Positions 23,201 to 37,042 are shown, counted from the stretch's first letter. The stretch is 64,000 nucleotides of DNA from Cruorifilaria tuberocauda (GCA_013365365.1 JABVXU010000030.1:124001-188000), one strand, 5' to 3'. Notes: generated from the letters alone by a model not told the origin. Translations and numbers: made by a program.

Positions 23201-26200
23201 AATTATTGGACAAAAATATTTAAAAAAAGAAAGTAAATACAGCAGCATCATGAGAGAACGAGAAAAACGGTTCAGGTTTCAAATTTAGACTAGAATATAA
23301 CTTCGAAAAGTGAAATTTCATTAAAATTCAATTTTAAATATTTTGATGATTTAAAGAGTACTTTATTAATATGAAATGGTTGCAAATATTAATATGAAAT
23401 TAGGTAAAGAAAGTTAAGTTTTAGCAAGTTTCTCAATAATGGATTATGCATATGGCCAGTGTAAGATTGGCCATTCAGTGAAACAGTGGAAATGATTTGA
23501 TTGTGGATTTCATAGGCTATTATATATATAAGACACTCGTCCCACATGCGGGGAAATCATTTCATCGTAGAAGGACACTGTTCTGAATAACCAAACAGTT
23601 TTGAAAAGTATAAATACATTTACATTCAAAGTTCAATCAGAGAGCGTAATGGTTACTTGGAAAATGGAATTATATCGAAATTTGATATATTAGTGTCAAA
23701 TTGTGGGCAATAAAAGTGTTCGTTATGAAGTTTTTTGTCTGAACGGGATAACTTGAAAGTGAGAAAGAACGGATGAGAGAATGGAGATTAAAGACTGCTT
23801 CAATTTTTCTTGCAGCACTTAATTCGTGAAGTATTTGCAGGACAAAATAAAATGTTTATTTTCCAAATGAGTTGAAGATGAAAATTAGTGGTAATTCCTT
23901 TTTTTCTCTTCAACTTTCAAGGTTGGAAAGTTTTCGTCCGATGAAGACGGAAGACGAGGTCAAAAAGGTGTAATGGAAAAAGTTGCAACGAAGATTTTGA
24001 AACATATCTATCCAATAAAGAGTTTCTGTTGAGCGCAAGAGAGAAGAAAATCAAATTTTCTATCAAATACATTCGTCGCTCACCCCTCTTAGAAGAATAC
24101 AAGGAGGAAACCGAAATATGAAGCAGCATGAGCTAGCTTGTGAATTCAGTGAAATTACGCGATCTCTTCAGTGATAGATACACTTTGGGATAGTTTGAAC
24201 ATAGCAAGTGACTAACTTTATAGTAAAAGGATGAAGTTGACAGATGGACCGATGAATGAATGGAGGAAGCATCTGCCTTCCAACTAAACTGAAGCATTGA
24301 GAAACTGTCCGTTCAGACCGAACGGTTGCTATTCTTACTACTACTCACGCACTATACACAGCCATATCTATTTCTCTAAATTTTGTTCCTTTTTTGGAAA
24401 GAAGCAAATTTTTCGTCAAATGCATCTTTTGGCATTTACTGAAATTAGCGATATTCAGTCAGTCAACATGGGTTTAGCAAAAACAGGTTCACAATAATAC
24501 AAAATTACAAAGTGTAACAAACAGTCACACCTATATTTCTCTGGCAAACATCCTTTTGTCCACTATCATCATTTTGGTCACTTATGTCCATATGCACACA
24601 AATACATACGTACATAAAAATAGCTCTTAATACGTAATTCCGAACCTTGACATTACCATTTATAAAGGACCAAGAGCTGTTCTAAATTATTTATTTCATT
24701 TGTTGCTGTCATGAATACGGTGCGACACAAGCGCATCTTAAGACTTGCGGGAAACAATCATCGTTTGTTGTTTAGATAACAGTACGACTTTTTTCTACAT
24801 CGTACATGTTTCTTCGAAAAACTTATTTTAAGAAGAAACACGCAAAACACTTTAATTATTGGAATCGGGAGTGGATAAGCAAAGAATGTTATAGTAGAGA
24901 AGTAAGCCAAATACTTTTGTGTCACCTCAAATCAGAATTCTAAAGTTCTGGAAATCTGATAAACTCCATCTGTAAAATTGGACAATTTGAACTGTAATAT
25001 TTACATACGATTTTAGAGGATCCATAATAATCTTCATAGCATAGTCTTATTGAGGAATTTAAAAGATATAGGAGTAACTGGTTCGTCCTATGGGATTTGA
25101 AATGAATTGCTGAGTACATTAACAGTTTTGCGCTATTAATTCAAAAAGTTAAAGTTCAACAAAATGTGAAAGTTATAATTGAACATCAATTAAAGTGAAA
25201 TAAAATTCAGGATATTAATTTATTTCTAGTGCATTTTACCAATGGAAGCATGACATCTTTGCTCCTTAGTAATATTACCTGTTTACAACACATATTCACC
25301 GAAATAGGGATGAAACCATAATTCGTACCATAGCTCCATTGGTATCAAATGGAATCTTGTTAATGATTATAATTAAATGAAAACAAAAAAATAATTATAA
25401 TTATAATTCTGCCTCTTAAAATGAAAAAAGTGTTCGTACAATTCAAAAGTAGGAGAATGATACTGTGATAAATAAAAACGTAAGTGAAATAAAAAGAATA
25501 TTCACCAGAACGAAAGAAGAAAAATAAATGAAGAAATAAATTTCACGCAAATTACAGATATCAAATAATAATTGGTGACAGGCAAGCACACCATCGAACA
25601 TTATCTGACATTGGAAAAGAGATAATAGAACAGGGGAAATTTATTTGCTTACTGCTCAGTCTATGGCTTCAACGGACTTCCATTTCACTGAAATTCTTGA
25701 CCTCTTCAAGAGAAAATTGGCCTTGGTGATATTAAAAACATGGAGATTTGGAAAAAATGGCAATAACATGATATTAGTCAATTTTATTTGTTGTATACAT
25801 TTCGTATGGTTTCAGCACACCGTCATAATAATACTTTAAAATAGTTCTGCCACATGTTTTCTCATCGAATGTACAAGATCAAGCTAAAACTGATCTTTCT
25901 TTAAAAAATGAAGATATCACTCTCATTATTAATTGTAATAAGTGTAAGTGTAAAATTTTGCAAATTTAGATGGTCAAGTAATCGAGTGATATTAAGTTGC
26001 ATAAAATCATTCCCACTTTTTAAATGGTTCTCATTAAATGATGATTTTATGATTTGAAACTAATAGTCGTTTCCAGTCTTGAAAGTATTCCTAAGAACTA
26101 ATTAGCTTAATCAGTTCTCAATGCTAATTTCTTACTTTTGTAGATTTTCCTTTACATACCTATATAAACTAAACACTTGAACGAATTCCTATTTACGTTT

Positions 26201-27910
26201 TTTATTTCAGCTAATACCTCTCATTAGTGTAATTAAAAATCGAAAATTGAAATCTATAAATAAATCTGAACAGCAAAATATCCGGAATAGTCAAAAGGAA
26301 GCATTCGATCGCTTGAATCCGAAAAAAAATTTCTTTGCATAAATTTGACAAATAGATGAATGGATCAGGATGATTACAACTTGTAATTCAAAGGTTTCAA
26401 GCATTAGCGACATTTACGAGCAGGATTTCAAAATTTACGAATGCCATTAGTTATTGCCTTATAATAAAACTCAGATATTAAATATGAAAAAATATTTGCT
26501 TCGTCTTATTGATGCATCAGCCAGCATCCATCAGTGAAATGATTGAAGAAGGGTCAGGGAAAGCAAGAAAACGTTTTATGATGGCAGTAGTTTTCAACTC
26601 ATAGAAAAGAGGAGAGGTCATTATACTGCCGTTTCGAAGGAAGAGGAAGAAGGTGGAGGGGGAAAAGGAAGGAAAGAAAAGTTTCATAAAAACTTGTTTT
26701 CAGGCCGTTTATTTTTTCCATCTTCGAATTTTCAGCCTGTTGAGATGAAATTTAATAATGAGCATATAAATACGGTGAAGAAAAGGCGCCCAATTTCCCT
26801 AGATTAAAACTCACGTGAAAAAGATGCAAAAATTTGCAGCGCCACTACTTTTTGCTTGTTTACATTGCTCGCCGACTGAATTCACATTTTGTGGCAGATG
26901 TTAAAAGTGAAGGAGTAGGGATTGGAAGAAAAAGTGAGTGGAAGTTGAAGAGGGGAGAGAATTTATTGAATTATTTATCTTTTATAATGAAATTTATTTA
27001 CAATGATTATAACAAAAGGTTTTATATTTTTAAAAAATTAACTTTTAATTGAATCTTCGTTTGTTTCTACTCAATAAAAATTAAGAATATCATCATTTGA
27101 TTACTTTTTGAAACAAGACTTTCAACTTTAAAACAACATCTTCTGTACAGTAGACAATGGTAGTAATGCTCGAATGAATTTTGAACTTTTACTGGAAACC
27201 TTTTTAGTGCCTAGATTTACCCTCTTGATATATGCACAAAAAAAATTAAAAAAAAAATAAGTGATAATAATAATCATGAAAAAAGCATGATTAAGGAGCA
27301 TATATAATAAAAGGAAATAATCCAGGAGTTCTTCATAATCAGATAAAACGAAAATCTCCGGAAGTTATGAACATTTTCAGGACATCATAAGGGATGCATG
27401 ATGAGATGATGTAAAAAAACAAAAATGCCGAAATGACAGAAAGAAGGACGAGGTAAGAAGTCCACTTGCCCATATAACCCCGTTATCTATGAAAGATTTG
27501 TGGAAACGGATAAATGTGTGACCTTGCAGGTGTGCATATATGTACCTATCATTGTTTTTCTCTTTTCTCTCTCTGTTACACAAATGGAATTGAAAACGGT
27601 TTGAATTTCTGAATCGCATTTTCGACCAATTGAGGTCAAATTTGCTACAATCATTGAAGAGCTCATTTTGAGCTCAATATGTCCAGTATGGAATCACTCT
27701 TTTATTTCACTCAATGTAATTAGATATAAGTGAGAAATTGCCCTGAAACCAATACAAATGTACATCTTTTGTTTAAAATCAAACAGTTCCCTAAAGTTAT
27801 TTTTCTGTCATTTTCTGATAAAATTAGTCATAATTCTTTTAACAAATAAAAACACTAATATCACTTATCTTTCAATAGTGGTAATGAGCATCACAAGAAT
27901 GCTAAAAACG

Positions 27911-27941
27911 AGCTGTTATATAAACTCTCTTTATAACAGCT
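27911..27941. repeat. short inverted repeat
   Basis: AGCTGTTATATAAA (27911-27924) faces TTTATAACAGCT (27930-27941), giving 12 pairs with a TA bulge over a 5-nt loop. It lies in the gene-poor region with no gene nearby. A second, smaller one (CCGTTC/GAACGG) is at 24309-24325. Confidence 0.6.
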
Positions 27942-29854
27942 GAATTGGTCCCCATCAAATAATGGAGCAATATTATTAGCACAATTTTATTAGCGAGACA
28001 TTTATCAAAACGTTCAATCTTATTTTCAAAGTTTCCCTTATCGTCTGACATAAAAAATTCATCTTCTGTGCGTTGTATTCAGCGGTTAGATAGCATTTTT
28101 TTTCAAAAAAATAGAAAGTGCTCGGCTTTTCCCATACTCGACTAGATAAATCGGAAAAAAAACTGAGCCGAAAATATTGACATTACAAGGAACGAAAAGA
28201 GCAGAACGATGAATTAATCATGTTCACGACCACCTAAATCCCCGACATCACATACCTACTCTCATCTCCATTCGCCTGCGACTACACTCACTTAATTCAT
28301 CACGTTAAACTGTTTCCTTTCCCTTTCGATTTATTTCTGCACCCACAAAGTTGATTTTTTCTACTACTTATCAATAACGAAACCTTAGCTCCTATAAAAC
28401 AAAAGATATAATCCTAACATGTTAAAGTATAGAGTCCTCAAATGAACGTGAACATCATGCAAAGATAGAATTTCATTAAGTCAATCTGGCAATCAAAATC
28501 AGCTAATTTAGTAAATTTTATCTTGAAGTCAGGAAATTCACTTATAATATTTCTAAAACTCTTATCTTAGATGAAAATCTAAGTCCAATTGCAGATATTT
28601 CATTCATCTTTATTTAATTGAAATATTGATAAAATCTGATTTAACTGTAGGAGAAAAAATTGAACAATCAGTGGGTGTACACAGAACATCACTGTTATGA
28701 AAGCGCAAAAGAAAATCTCTTTTGCTGAGCTTCATAAAATTCGATCTTTTTTTCAGATCACAATTAAGCTTGAACTAAATGGAAGAAAGACATATTAAAT
28801 AAATAGACAAGATAAAAATGATGTGAATGAGCATTAAAAATGAATACCACATCAGAAAGAGTTGGACTTACTCATACTGCCGACAAGGTATGATTAAATA
28901 TGAAACTAAATTCAACAAAAAGAACAACAATGCCAAGCTACAACTTGGCTTTACAATGCTTAAAACCTGAGCATTTCTAATTTCCCTAATCGAATCTTCG
29001 GAATATTTTTCAAAATATATAGAAGTTAACATGTGATCTAACACAGATATCTTGACAGAAAACTACAAAACACAATCAAAATAAAAAACACTGATTGATA
29101 CAATAGTTAATGCCATCGTAACCAAACACTTCAATAAATTACTGTTAATTTCTCTACATAAGAACGTGAAACAAAAAGCAAAATTGGAAAAGGTCCACCA
29201 GAATGATAATTCTGCATAACACACCAGTGACCATAAATTGGCTCGAAATAGCAAAAATAACATTTATAAAATGAAAGAAGTAAGAACACTTTCTGAAAAA
29301 TTTGATCCAAACTCCAAGATTTTATGCAGATGTCTTTCTTTTTCACAGATTCCATGGTTCCTGATTCAAATTCTGTAAAACAGAAAAAAAAACTAAACTT
29401 CACTTCAATAGCTTCAAAAAATTTTTTGAAGTTCCCATATTCTCAATTTTAGAATTTGAAGACAGTAGTTAGTAGTTCATTTAGGAAACTGAATGTGAGA
29501 TTCAGTTGTCAGTGATTTAAATAAATTGTTTAAAATGAACGCAACATCATCATCAACATGAGGATTTTGGCAACATAAAAATTCCAATAATAAAGATACA
29601 AATCCTTATATGAAAAACAACAACAAGATGATAAATAGTAAAAAATAGTTAACTGATTAATTTGAATACAGCATTCTAAACAGAAAAAAAAGTTCAACCG
29701 ATCTCATTCATATTGTTGCCGATGGAATTAATGCTGCTGCCGTCAGATAAAAAAGAACCTTATAAGATATCCCAAAAAAATAAAATCAGTTTTTGGAAAC
29801 AATAAGTCTATTGCATCATACATATTTTCCAAAAAAAATTATAAGTCACACTGA

Positions 29855-32016
29855 TTATCGATTATGATTTCCTGGTGGACCAACGGATTTTGAAATTGGT
29901 GTCTGAATGCTGAAATTCTGAAGAACGGATTCACGTTCACGTTCCACTACACCCAAAATGTTTTTGACGAAGGCTCCCATTGAAAACTTATGATCATTAC
30001 GAGCGTCGTCCAGGAATCTATGAGCGAGCAGATCCGGGTACTTCGGCCTGTTGTTATAATCTTTTGTCAGGCTAAAAAACGAAAACTGTTGTGTCGATTC
30101 ATTTTTCTTATTTCAAATACTAAAATTTGAAACATACTACATACCATTGGGCGAGGAAATCTTGAAAATTGGCACTGAATCCCAAACTGTGCGATAATCT
30201 TGGTGCTGGTTCATGAACAACCTGCTTCAGTTGCTCAAATGGCGTTTTCCATTTAGAATATGGATGGGATCCTGAGGCTATTTCCACCTGAATTCAATTA
30301 ATTTAGATTCGAATGCAAACAGTAAGAGAATTAACTAGACTTAAATAAGGTGAGAAATAATATCAAAAATGTAGGACAAAATCAACAGTATGATTTCAAT
30401 ACGTTAGAACAGACACACGCACCAATGTAATACCCAAGCTCCACACATCGGCTCGAACATCATAAGCAACCTTCTTTTCGCCTTCAATTCTTTCTGGTGG
30501 CATATAAGGCTTGCAACCAGCATTCACTGTTTTTGCAACCTAAAGGTGATTCTAAACAAAGAAATTTTGAAATATTTTAAATAAAAAGTGCAAATTTCTT
30601 CTGCTTCATTCACTAGCACATGCTAGAACAGAAATTTCTGCTACAAATATTGAAAGTAAGATGTATCACTTACTGAGTTTGTCAAATGGCCCGAAATACC
30701 AAAATCACAAATTTTCACTGCTCCTTGCTTATTGAGCAGTATATTTGATGGCTTTACGTCCCGATGTATTAGATTCATTTGCTCTTTCATGAAATTCAAT
30801 CCTTCAACGACCTAAAGAAATTTATTAGGGTTTATTACGAAACTTGCCACTTTGGTACTTTACTCTTTGGTAAATAAATGATTTCAAATAATAGATATTT
30901 ATTAAATTTCAAATAAATATATATTTATTAAATTAAGTTAAATAGTACTCATTTCCAACATTCCACTCACCGAAAGAGCACACTTAGCTATGAACATTTC
31001 TGGCAAAGGACCACCCGAATCAAAACACATTCGATAAAATTTATCCAATGATGTATCCATCACTTCCATACAAATCCATACATCGCCTTCACGAAACATT
31101 GCACCATAAAAACGCACCATCTGAGAATTATTTGAAAATAATATATATCCATTTTAAAAAATATAAAAAGATGAAGAAATATTTCAATTATTTAAAATAT
31201 CAGCTCTTTCAAAATCAAAAGTTTACCTGTGGACAGCAGTCGCTTTTCATACAAGCTTGTAATTCTACAAGCATTCGTTTCTGACTTTCATCATTTATTT
31301 GAGAATGGATACGCTGAAGCAAGCAAAAAAATTTTCAAGCTTAGTTATGAATGCAACAGCTTATTTCTTTTTAAAATTGGAGTTATTGCAAAAGTTTTTT
31401 ATTATTTTAAATCACCTTGACAGCCATAACAGTATTCGTCTGACGATGACGCATTTTTTCAACAACTCCGTATGCTCCCCTTCCGAGCTCCTCGATTTTC
31501 TCTAACTCTTGAGCTCGCACTTGAACCTCCTCACCATTTTCCGAAAACCTGAAGAACTTGATGCAAAAAATTATAAAATCCAGATTTACGGTTCTATTTT
31601 CAGTTGGCATCATGTGCTTGCAAATGCAAATGTCAACCCCAGTTTTGACATATTTTCTATCATTTTCTAATTATTGTGAACTATTTAACAATGCACAAAT
31701 GCTATTGATAATATTTCCATAAGGTTCATTAAGATCCTCCTTACTTATGAAAAAAGTAAAGTTGAAGTCTGTCCAACATTAACAAATTGGTTCAGGATCA
31801 GAGTAGAAATATAACATGCTAGCTGAATTTACATCCAGCAACCTCAGTCAGCTTGAAACCGCCTTCTAAGGAAATTATATTGAAGGAGCAAAAATGTATT
31901 GATAAATGTATAATGAATACGAATGTTGATATTGATTTAATATTAGTATATAAGCCTTACTTCATCATGCACTTATCGTCAAGATCTAAATTTGGTATAC
32001 TTTCAGGTTCAGGCAT
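29855..32016 (-). CDS. sek-1: p38-pathway MAP kinase kinase (SEK-1 / MKK3/MKK6 type)
   Basis: Nine exons in transcript order: 31961-32016 (exon extends to 32042), 31416-31548, 31227-31313, 30971-31120, 30674-30811, 30423-30539, 30145-30287, 29855-30071 account for eight coding exons in all; about 346 residues from this ATG. Visible kinase motifs: GRGAYGVV (glycine loop), VMAVKRI (ATP lysine), [21 protein letters not shown] (hinge, MKK3/6 hallmark), HRDVKPSN (catalytic loop), [15 protein letters not shown] (Mg-binding DFG and the two activating phosphosites Ser and Thr), PYMPPERI and DVWSLGIT. It phosphorylates p38 MAP kinases. In C. elegans SEK-1 lies between NSY-1 and PMK-1 in innate immunity and neuronal fate. 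The N-terminus [17 protein letters not shown] resembles the worm protein. The frame is open upstream of this ATG to the acceptor at 32042, and Caenorhabditis SEK-1 carries about 15 more residues, so a short 5' exon may be missing. Confidence 0.93.
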
Positions 32017-32042
32017 TGTGAGACGTCCCAGTTTACTTTTAC

Positions 32043-34074
32043 CTGCAAGAAAGAGAAACGAATTGCAAAATATTGTTTCTTTCAATCCATTTAAATGCAG
32101 TTACAGTGAAGGACATTGCCATCTGCTGAGATTAGGAGGATGAGGAACTTCAAATTAAGAATCGAGGAGTCGAAATTACCGGCACTTCAACCGATAACTG
32201 AACTAGTTCCATATAAGAACAATCAGTCTCAAGTATCAAGGATGCCAATGCACAATTGTGTTAAACATGAAGTTGTATCATTGGACATGCAGTGGTATTA
32301 CATATTATAAATTTATTTCTATCGGACGAAGAATTTTCTATAAGTAAATAAATAAACAAATTAAAGTTGAACATGTTAAAGACCGCGTACTAGCAAAACG
32401 ATTCGGCATTGTCCGTGATTCAGTAGTTGACGAAACCGACAAAAGTCTAAAGTTAAAATTGAAGTAATTTCATTTCAGCAATAAATTATCTGAGCAGATA
32501 ACTCGTCCGAAACTCGTCAAATTATTTTCATTGATAATAAGCAGTCATCTGGAATTTTTTTTAATTTCAGAATTAACGTTTTTATTTAGCGATTAATAGA
32601 TTAAGCAATGACAGCAAAATCATCTACTAGGAACATGCTCTTTTCCATGCTCCTCTTCTTTATAATTATCAATCATGAATTACGTGGAGAAGTGAAGAAG
32701 GAAGAAACCCGGAAATTCGAGAGGAAAGAGAATAATTAATTGTTTCACATATTATTGTTCCATTAAGCTTCATCATAAGAAAGAGAATTTGCGAAATTGT
32801 TGAACGAAGTTATTCAAGAGACTCAAATGAACAATATTCAAGAAATGATTGACGCAATAATAAATTTCAAAATGGAAAGAAGTTTCATGTTTCAGAGAAT
32901 GTTTCAGTAAAACTAGATGTCAAAGATAAAAAAGATGAGGATGAAAGAAACCGGAAAGCAGTTAAACTTTACCTTCCTGTATATTCTCCCCAAAAGAATC
33001 ATAATTTTCAATAGGAACATATTTGATGCGATATATCATTGTTTTGTATTTAAATTAGCTACGTACATTCACGAATTTACAGGGTCATCGTACGGAATCT
33101 ATGATAGGATTACACGACATAAATGGAATACATGTTCATTACCAGGAATAATTCATTACTCTCTTGCAGCATACGAGTGCATATATTCTGCATAAGGGAG
33201 AATATGGGGCACCTCTACAGGGATAGTGGTGAGCAGAGGAAAACAACGATACATTGATGAGGTAGAGGTACCATAGCCAATGAACCAGACAGGAAGGAAT
33301 ATATGCAACATATAAAACCTATTAAACGACCCTAACTGATGTCAGGAAATATGGTTCCCAGGCTGATTACATCAGAAACATTTTGATTCCCAGTGATTCC
33401 TATCTTTGAAAACATCGGAACGCCCAAATACCACAGCTTTCTCTATCCTTCCCACCCGTCAATATTTTCATGCAGATATTGCGCTGCTACAGCTCGCATA
33501 AACAGCTATATTATCTAACAGTATTTCCTTCAGGTGGTACCACTCAAGTCACGTTGGTTTAGACAAGGACATAGTCAAAAGGGGAATATCAACATTGTGA
33601 CATTCTTCGTAAGATGAAGCAAAGGTGCGTCAGAAGTGGGGTAAAGGGATTTTATTCTGCAGTGGGATTAGGAGGCGAGATAGGGTGACACAAAATGGCG
33701 ACATTTAAACTGTCGTCATGGCTTACTCAAATATATAAATAAGATGAATTATATATAAGCTGTTTTAATGTTTTCAGTAAAACAAGAAATAAGTTGTTGA
33801 GCGATCTTTACAGAGCGATGATAATGCTATGATTATTTATATGGTTTCATTGGAATGTGCTGCCACAGGAATAAGATGGACAAAGTCTATGGGGATGTGC
33901 TTCAACAAGCTATCGCATCAATCGTATCTTTTTCATAGCGATACTGAATCATAAAAAATACAATTCTGGAAATATTCATAGAACTAGGAAATTGAATATA
34001 AAAAGAATTGTTATTTGTGCATTTCCAGGTTGTCATTAAATTAGCAGAATTTGCGTCAAAGTTTGTGTTTGTTC
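32043..34074. other. region between divergent SEK-1 and the unknown gene
   Basis: About 2 kb, presumably with the promoters of both flanking genes. It may also hold a short 5' exon of SEK-1; an ATG at about 32117 (minus) is followed by a donor of the wrong phase. The part at 33200-33730 is clearly less AT-rich than its surroundings and carries a small foldback (GCGACA...TGTCGTC near 33700). It is not coding by any frame I tried. Confidence 0.4.
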
Positions 34075-36416
34075 ATGGTTGATATAGAGTCGAAGGGAGC
34101 GGTAAGTGTATTATGCATTCATGCCATTCACTCTGGAAAATCATCCTTTTGTTGAAGTTTTCTGGTACTTTTCAAATTGTTATCGTATTGAATTTTTCAA
34201 AATCTCTCAGTGGAAATAATTTTCATGTATATCACAACTTCATTTTTTTGTAGAATATTCAGTTTGCTGGCGTAGATTCATTTGATAGTGGGCCTTTGTG
34301 TAGTGAAGCAGTCACCATTTCATCAGCGTCCACAGTTTCGGTTGACTTACAGAAAGAACCTTTGTCACCAGTTTCCGAACGCTATCGCCTTAAAAAATTT
34401 CACTTGCAACAGAAATATGATTATATTTATATGGTATTACGTTCTTCATTTATTCATTTTTATCTTCATCGAACTTTTTGAGATCTGAAGTGTCTGCTAT
34501 GTATTATATGGTGGGGAAGAAAATTTTTAAAGTAGTTCGTTCATTACACAAATTCCAGAGTTCAGTTCCTACTCATTAAGTCATTTGCAATTCGTGAGAA
34601 ATTTTTAGTCAAACAGTCGGTTGCGCAATCGGTTATACCATATAAAAAAGGAAATCAATCATTTGAAACGCTTAAAAAGGTTTACTTTATCTTTATTCCA
34701 TGGCTTTTTCATCAGTGACAGTGAACTGTTTGCAGATTGTGTAGGAATATAAAACTTCAGATCACTTCAAAAATTGCCTGATAATTGTCAGTGATGAGAA
34801 GTATTGGTTTTTAAGAGTACTTTGTCAGCGATTGTTCACATTTCGTGATCCTTTTATGGATTCATGCCTTGAAATTCCTGATAATGATCCGACATCATCA
34901 ACAGCAGAAAAGATTTCAAGTGATGCAGTGGGTAAATCATCTGGTAGTTCCAAAAAGAAAAAGGCTACAGATGTTAAAAGAGTGAGTCAGGTTAGACATT
35001 TTTATGCTGTCTTCAGCTTTAAACTTTATTAACAGTACATCAGTTTACCTTTCTAAATTCCGAAATGTACACTCTAATGATGGCTACGGACGAAACCAAT
35101 TGATGGAGCGGGATATAACAGAAATTGGCACCAGCAACTTGAAAAAAATGGCAAAACGACTGTACCATTAACGCAGAAATAGATTTGCTCGATGACTTTT
35201 ACAGCAGTTGGGAGTTATTAGGTGCCAGGTTCTTAAAGTATTCCGAAACGGACTTGTTTTTATACACATGGAATCTGATAAAATGTTATACAGCGCTCCA
35301 CCTTAATATGAATATGAGACCTAATACAAACGATACGTACTATCCGGAAAAATATAATGTCTCTGGAAACTCAGGTTGTCGCTAGAAGATGATATTCCAA
35401 AATTGTTTCTTATGCTTTCGTTTGGTTACTGCTCTAAATTGACTGTTTGAAGACATGTGATCATTTACAAACTTAGACGGGAGGAAATGCTTTTCAAATA
35501 TTCAAAGGTATTAAGATAGTGCGGAGGATTTATGAAAACAATTAACCTGGAGAATAAAAAAAAAAGGAACTCTTCAACTTGCTGGATTAAAAATGGGGTG
35601 CTGCAAAATGCGGATATCAAAATCATGCTAAAAAATTTTGGATGAAGTTCAAATTTTGCAGGAATTTCAAGCAATACAATATTCGAATTCATTTGTCGGG
35701 AAGTAGACAAAAACCTTAGAATATATAAAAATTTCTTAAATCAAACAATGATAGTAGCTGCAAAGTGTTATCCCAAGATAACAGAAGTGGAGTTTCAACT
35801 GTAACTAGTGCGAAGAGGCATTCAAGATCTATGCTGGGCATCACAAAATGCCAGCAATTTCACTATCGTGATAATCTTAGCTTCAGACATTTTAGCTTGG
35901 AAAACTTCTTTGTCCGAGAAATTTTATTGTCTATTTCGAATGTACTATTTGAACTCTAAATTGTGCTTTTTAGCAAGTAAATGAAGTGTCATCGATGGTA
36001 GAAATAGCGAAGAATAGTGTCATATCAATAATAGATTCAGTGATTACTGAATCTCATGAAGAACGTGTGCGTGCCAACCAGAATTCAAACGGACAAAAAA
36101 CACCTCAGCAATCTCTCACCGTTCCAGCCTTGAACGAATCAGTGCGGAATGAAGTAGGAGACGTGAAGGTAAATATGCCTTAAATTGTATTTTTTATTTT
36201 GGTGCTCTTTAAGATCAAGGAAGTCATTTTTTTGAAAAATATTTTGGGATTTTTTTCCTATTCCAGGTCTCTGAAAATGGTGAACCAGTCATGGAGAGGA
36301 TGTTGCGCTCTTCATCCATAGATCACTTATTACCTGTTGATCCAGATTCCGACCCTAATAATGTACTAACTGGTTTTGGTGAAAATTTGGAAGAAAATTT
36401 TATGGCTCAAGACTAG
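34075..36416 (+). CDS. uncharacterised protein, five exons
   Basis: Exons 34075-34101, 34254-34433, 34829-34990 (or ending 34981), 35974-36168, 36267-36416; all junctions are phase 0 and the product is about 237 residues. I do not recognise the family. It starts MVDIESKGA, has Ser/Thr-rich acidic segments, a central RLFTFRDPFMDSCLEIPDND, a lysine patch (SSKKKKATDVKR) that could be a nuclear localisation signal, a Ser/Ile-rich helix-like stretch (SMVEIAKNSVISIIDSVI), and an acidic tail with RMLRSSSIDHLL and an end at FMAQD. There is no signal peptide or membrane segment. Composition and motifs suggest a mostly disordered, perhaps phosphorylated cytosolic or nuclear protein; this is inference. 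An acceptor (TTTCCAG, ending at 34028) lies about 46 bases before the ATG. The splice-site quality and consistent phase make a real gene likely. Confidence 0.7.
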
Positions 36417-36703
36417 AGTTGGTAGTCCATGATTGCCTATTTGCTTGAATTCGAAATTCCTGTCGTTTTTAATGGAGTGGTGGTTATAGGCTGTGTCCGT
36501 GCATTTTTGCATAGTTCTGAAAACAATATGTGTATAGATTTATATCTAAAATGGATAGAACAAAATTTTATGTAGAGTATTTAGTTTTTAGATGTTTGAT
36601 TTAATTGGTTTCGACCTTACGAAGAAATTCAATTGCTGTGGATTTAAAGGAATCTATTGCAATGCTGAAATGGTTCCTGAAGTTTGTTACATAGCGCTGT
36701 TAC
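36417..36703 (+). other. 3' UTR of the unknown gene up to the retrotransposon
   Basis: 287 bases between the stop codon and the target-site duplication of the LTR element. Part of it reads, in one frame, as KKFNCCGFKGIYCN, which resembles the CCG loop of a tetraspanin, but nothing else of that family is visible. Confidence 0.4.
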
Positions 36704-36708
36704 ATTAT

Positions 36709-37010
36709 TTTCGTGAAATCCGAGAAAAGGATCAAATAATATGTAATGTCAATTCCTATCATTGTATGTTACATGTCATTATTTATAATCTGTATATCAT
36801 CATATTGTTAGTTTTCTTCCATTTCCTTACATCATTGATCTGCATTTCTACAATTTACCTTGGCGCCATTTGCCCCACAAATTGGATCTCTTCATTCTCA
36901 TCAAAAGATTTAGCCTTGGCTAGGTGGTCTCCTTCCTCTCTCCCAAAACCCTCAAACGATTGTCTATCGCTCCTCCAAAACTATTGGCTCGACATTGGGC
37001 TTCCCCAACA
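36709..37010 (+). repeat. 5' LTR
   Basis: About 300 bp, matching 42337-42635 throughout with roughly 93 percent identity by eye and a few single-base indels. It starts TTTCGTGAAATCC, where the 3' copy has TGTCGGGAAATCC, and ends CCCCAACA. The canonical TG start is thus mutated in this copy and the CA end is intact. Confidence 0.9.
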
Positions 37011-37042
37011 AAATAAATATTTGGTGCCCGAGGTGAGGCATA

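Larger units (their letters stand above)
16410..29854. other. 13.4 kb AT-rich gene-poor region
   Basis: I could not assemble any convincing multi-exon gene here on either strand. Open frames of 60-125 codons exist (for example 21969-22346 minus and 21224-21532 minus), but they are low in complexity and lack matched splice sites. It holds short simple repeats (16668-16715, 20150-20175, 20205-20250), a purine-rich tract near 26620-26680, and small inverted repeats at 24309-24325 and 27911-27941. Its left end is upstream sequence of the TspanC8 gene; its right end is downstream of SEK-1. It may contain distant regulatory elements, 5' exons of the tetraspanin or unannotated ncRNAs. Confidence 0.4.

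Noticed and set aside
25385..25412. ATTATAATT run as a possible origin or regulatory element
   Set aside because: Simple AT-rich tract without further structure.
30971..31120. A separate small gene starting [13 protein letters not shown]
   Set aside because: It is an internal exon of SEK-1; the Met is in the middle of the kinase domain.
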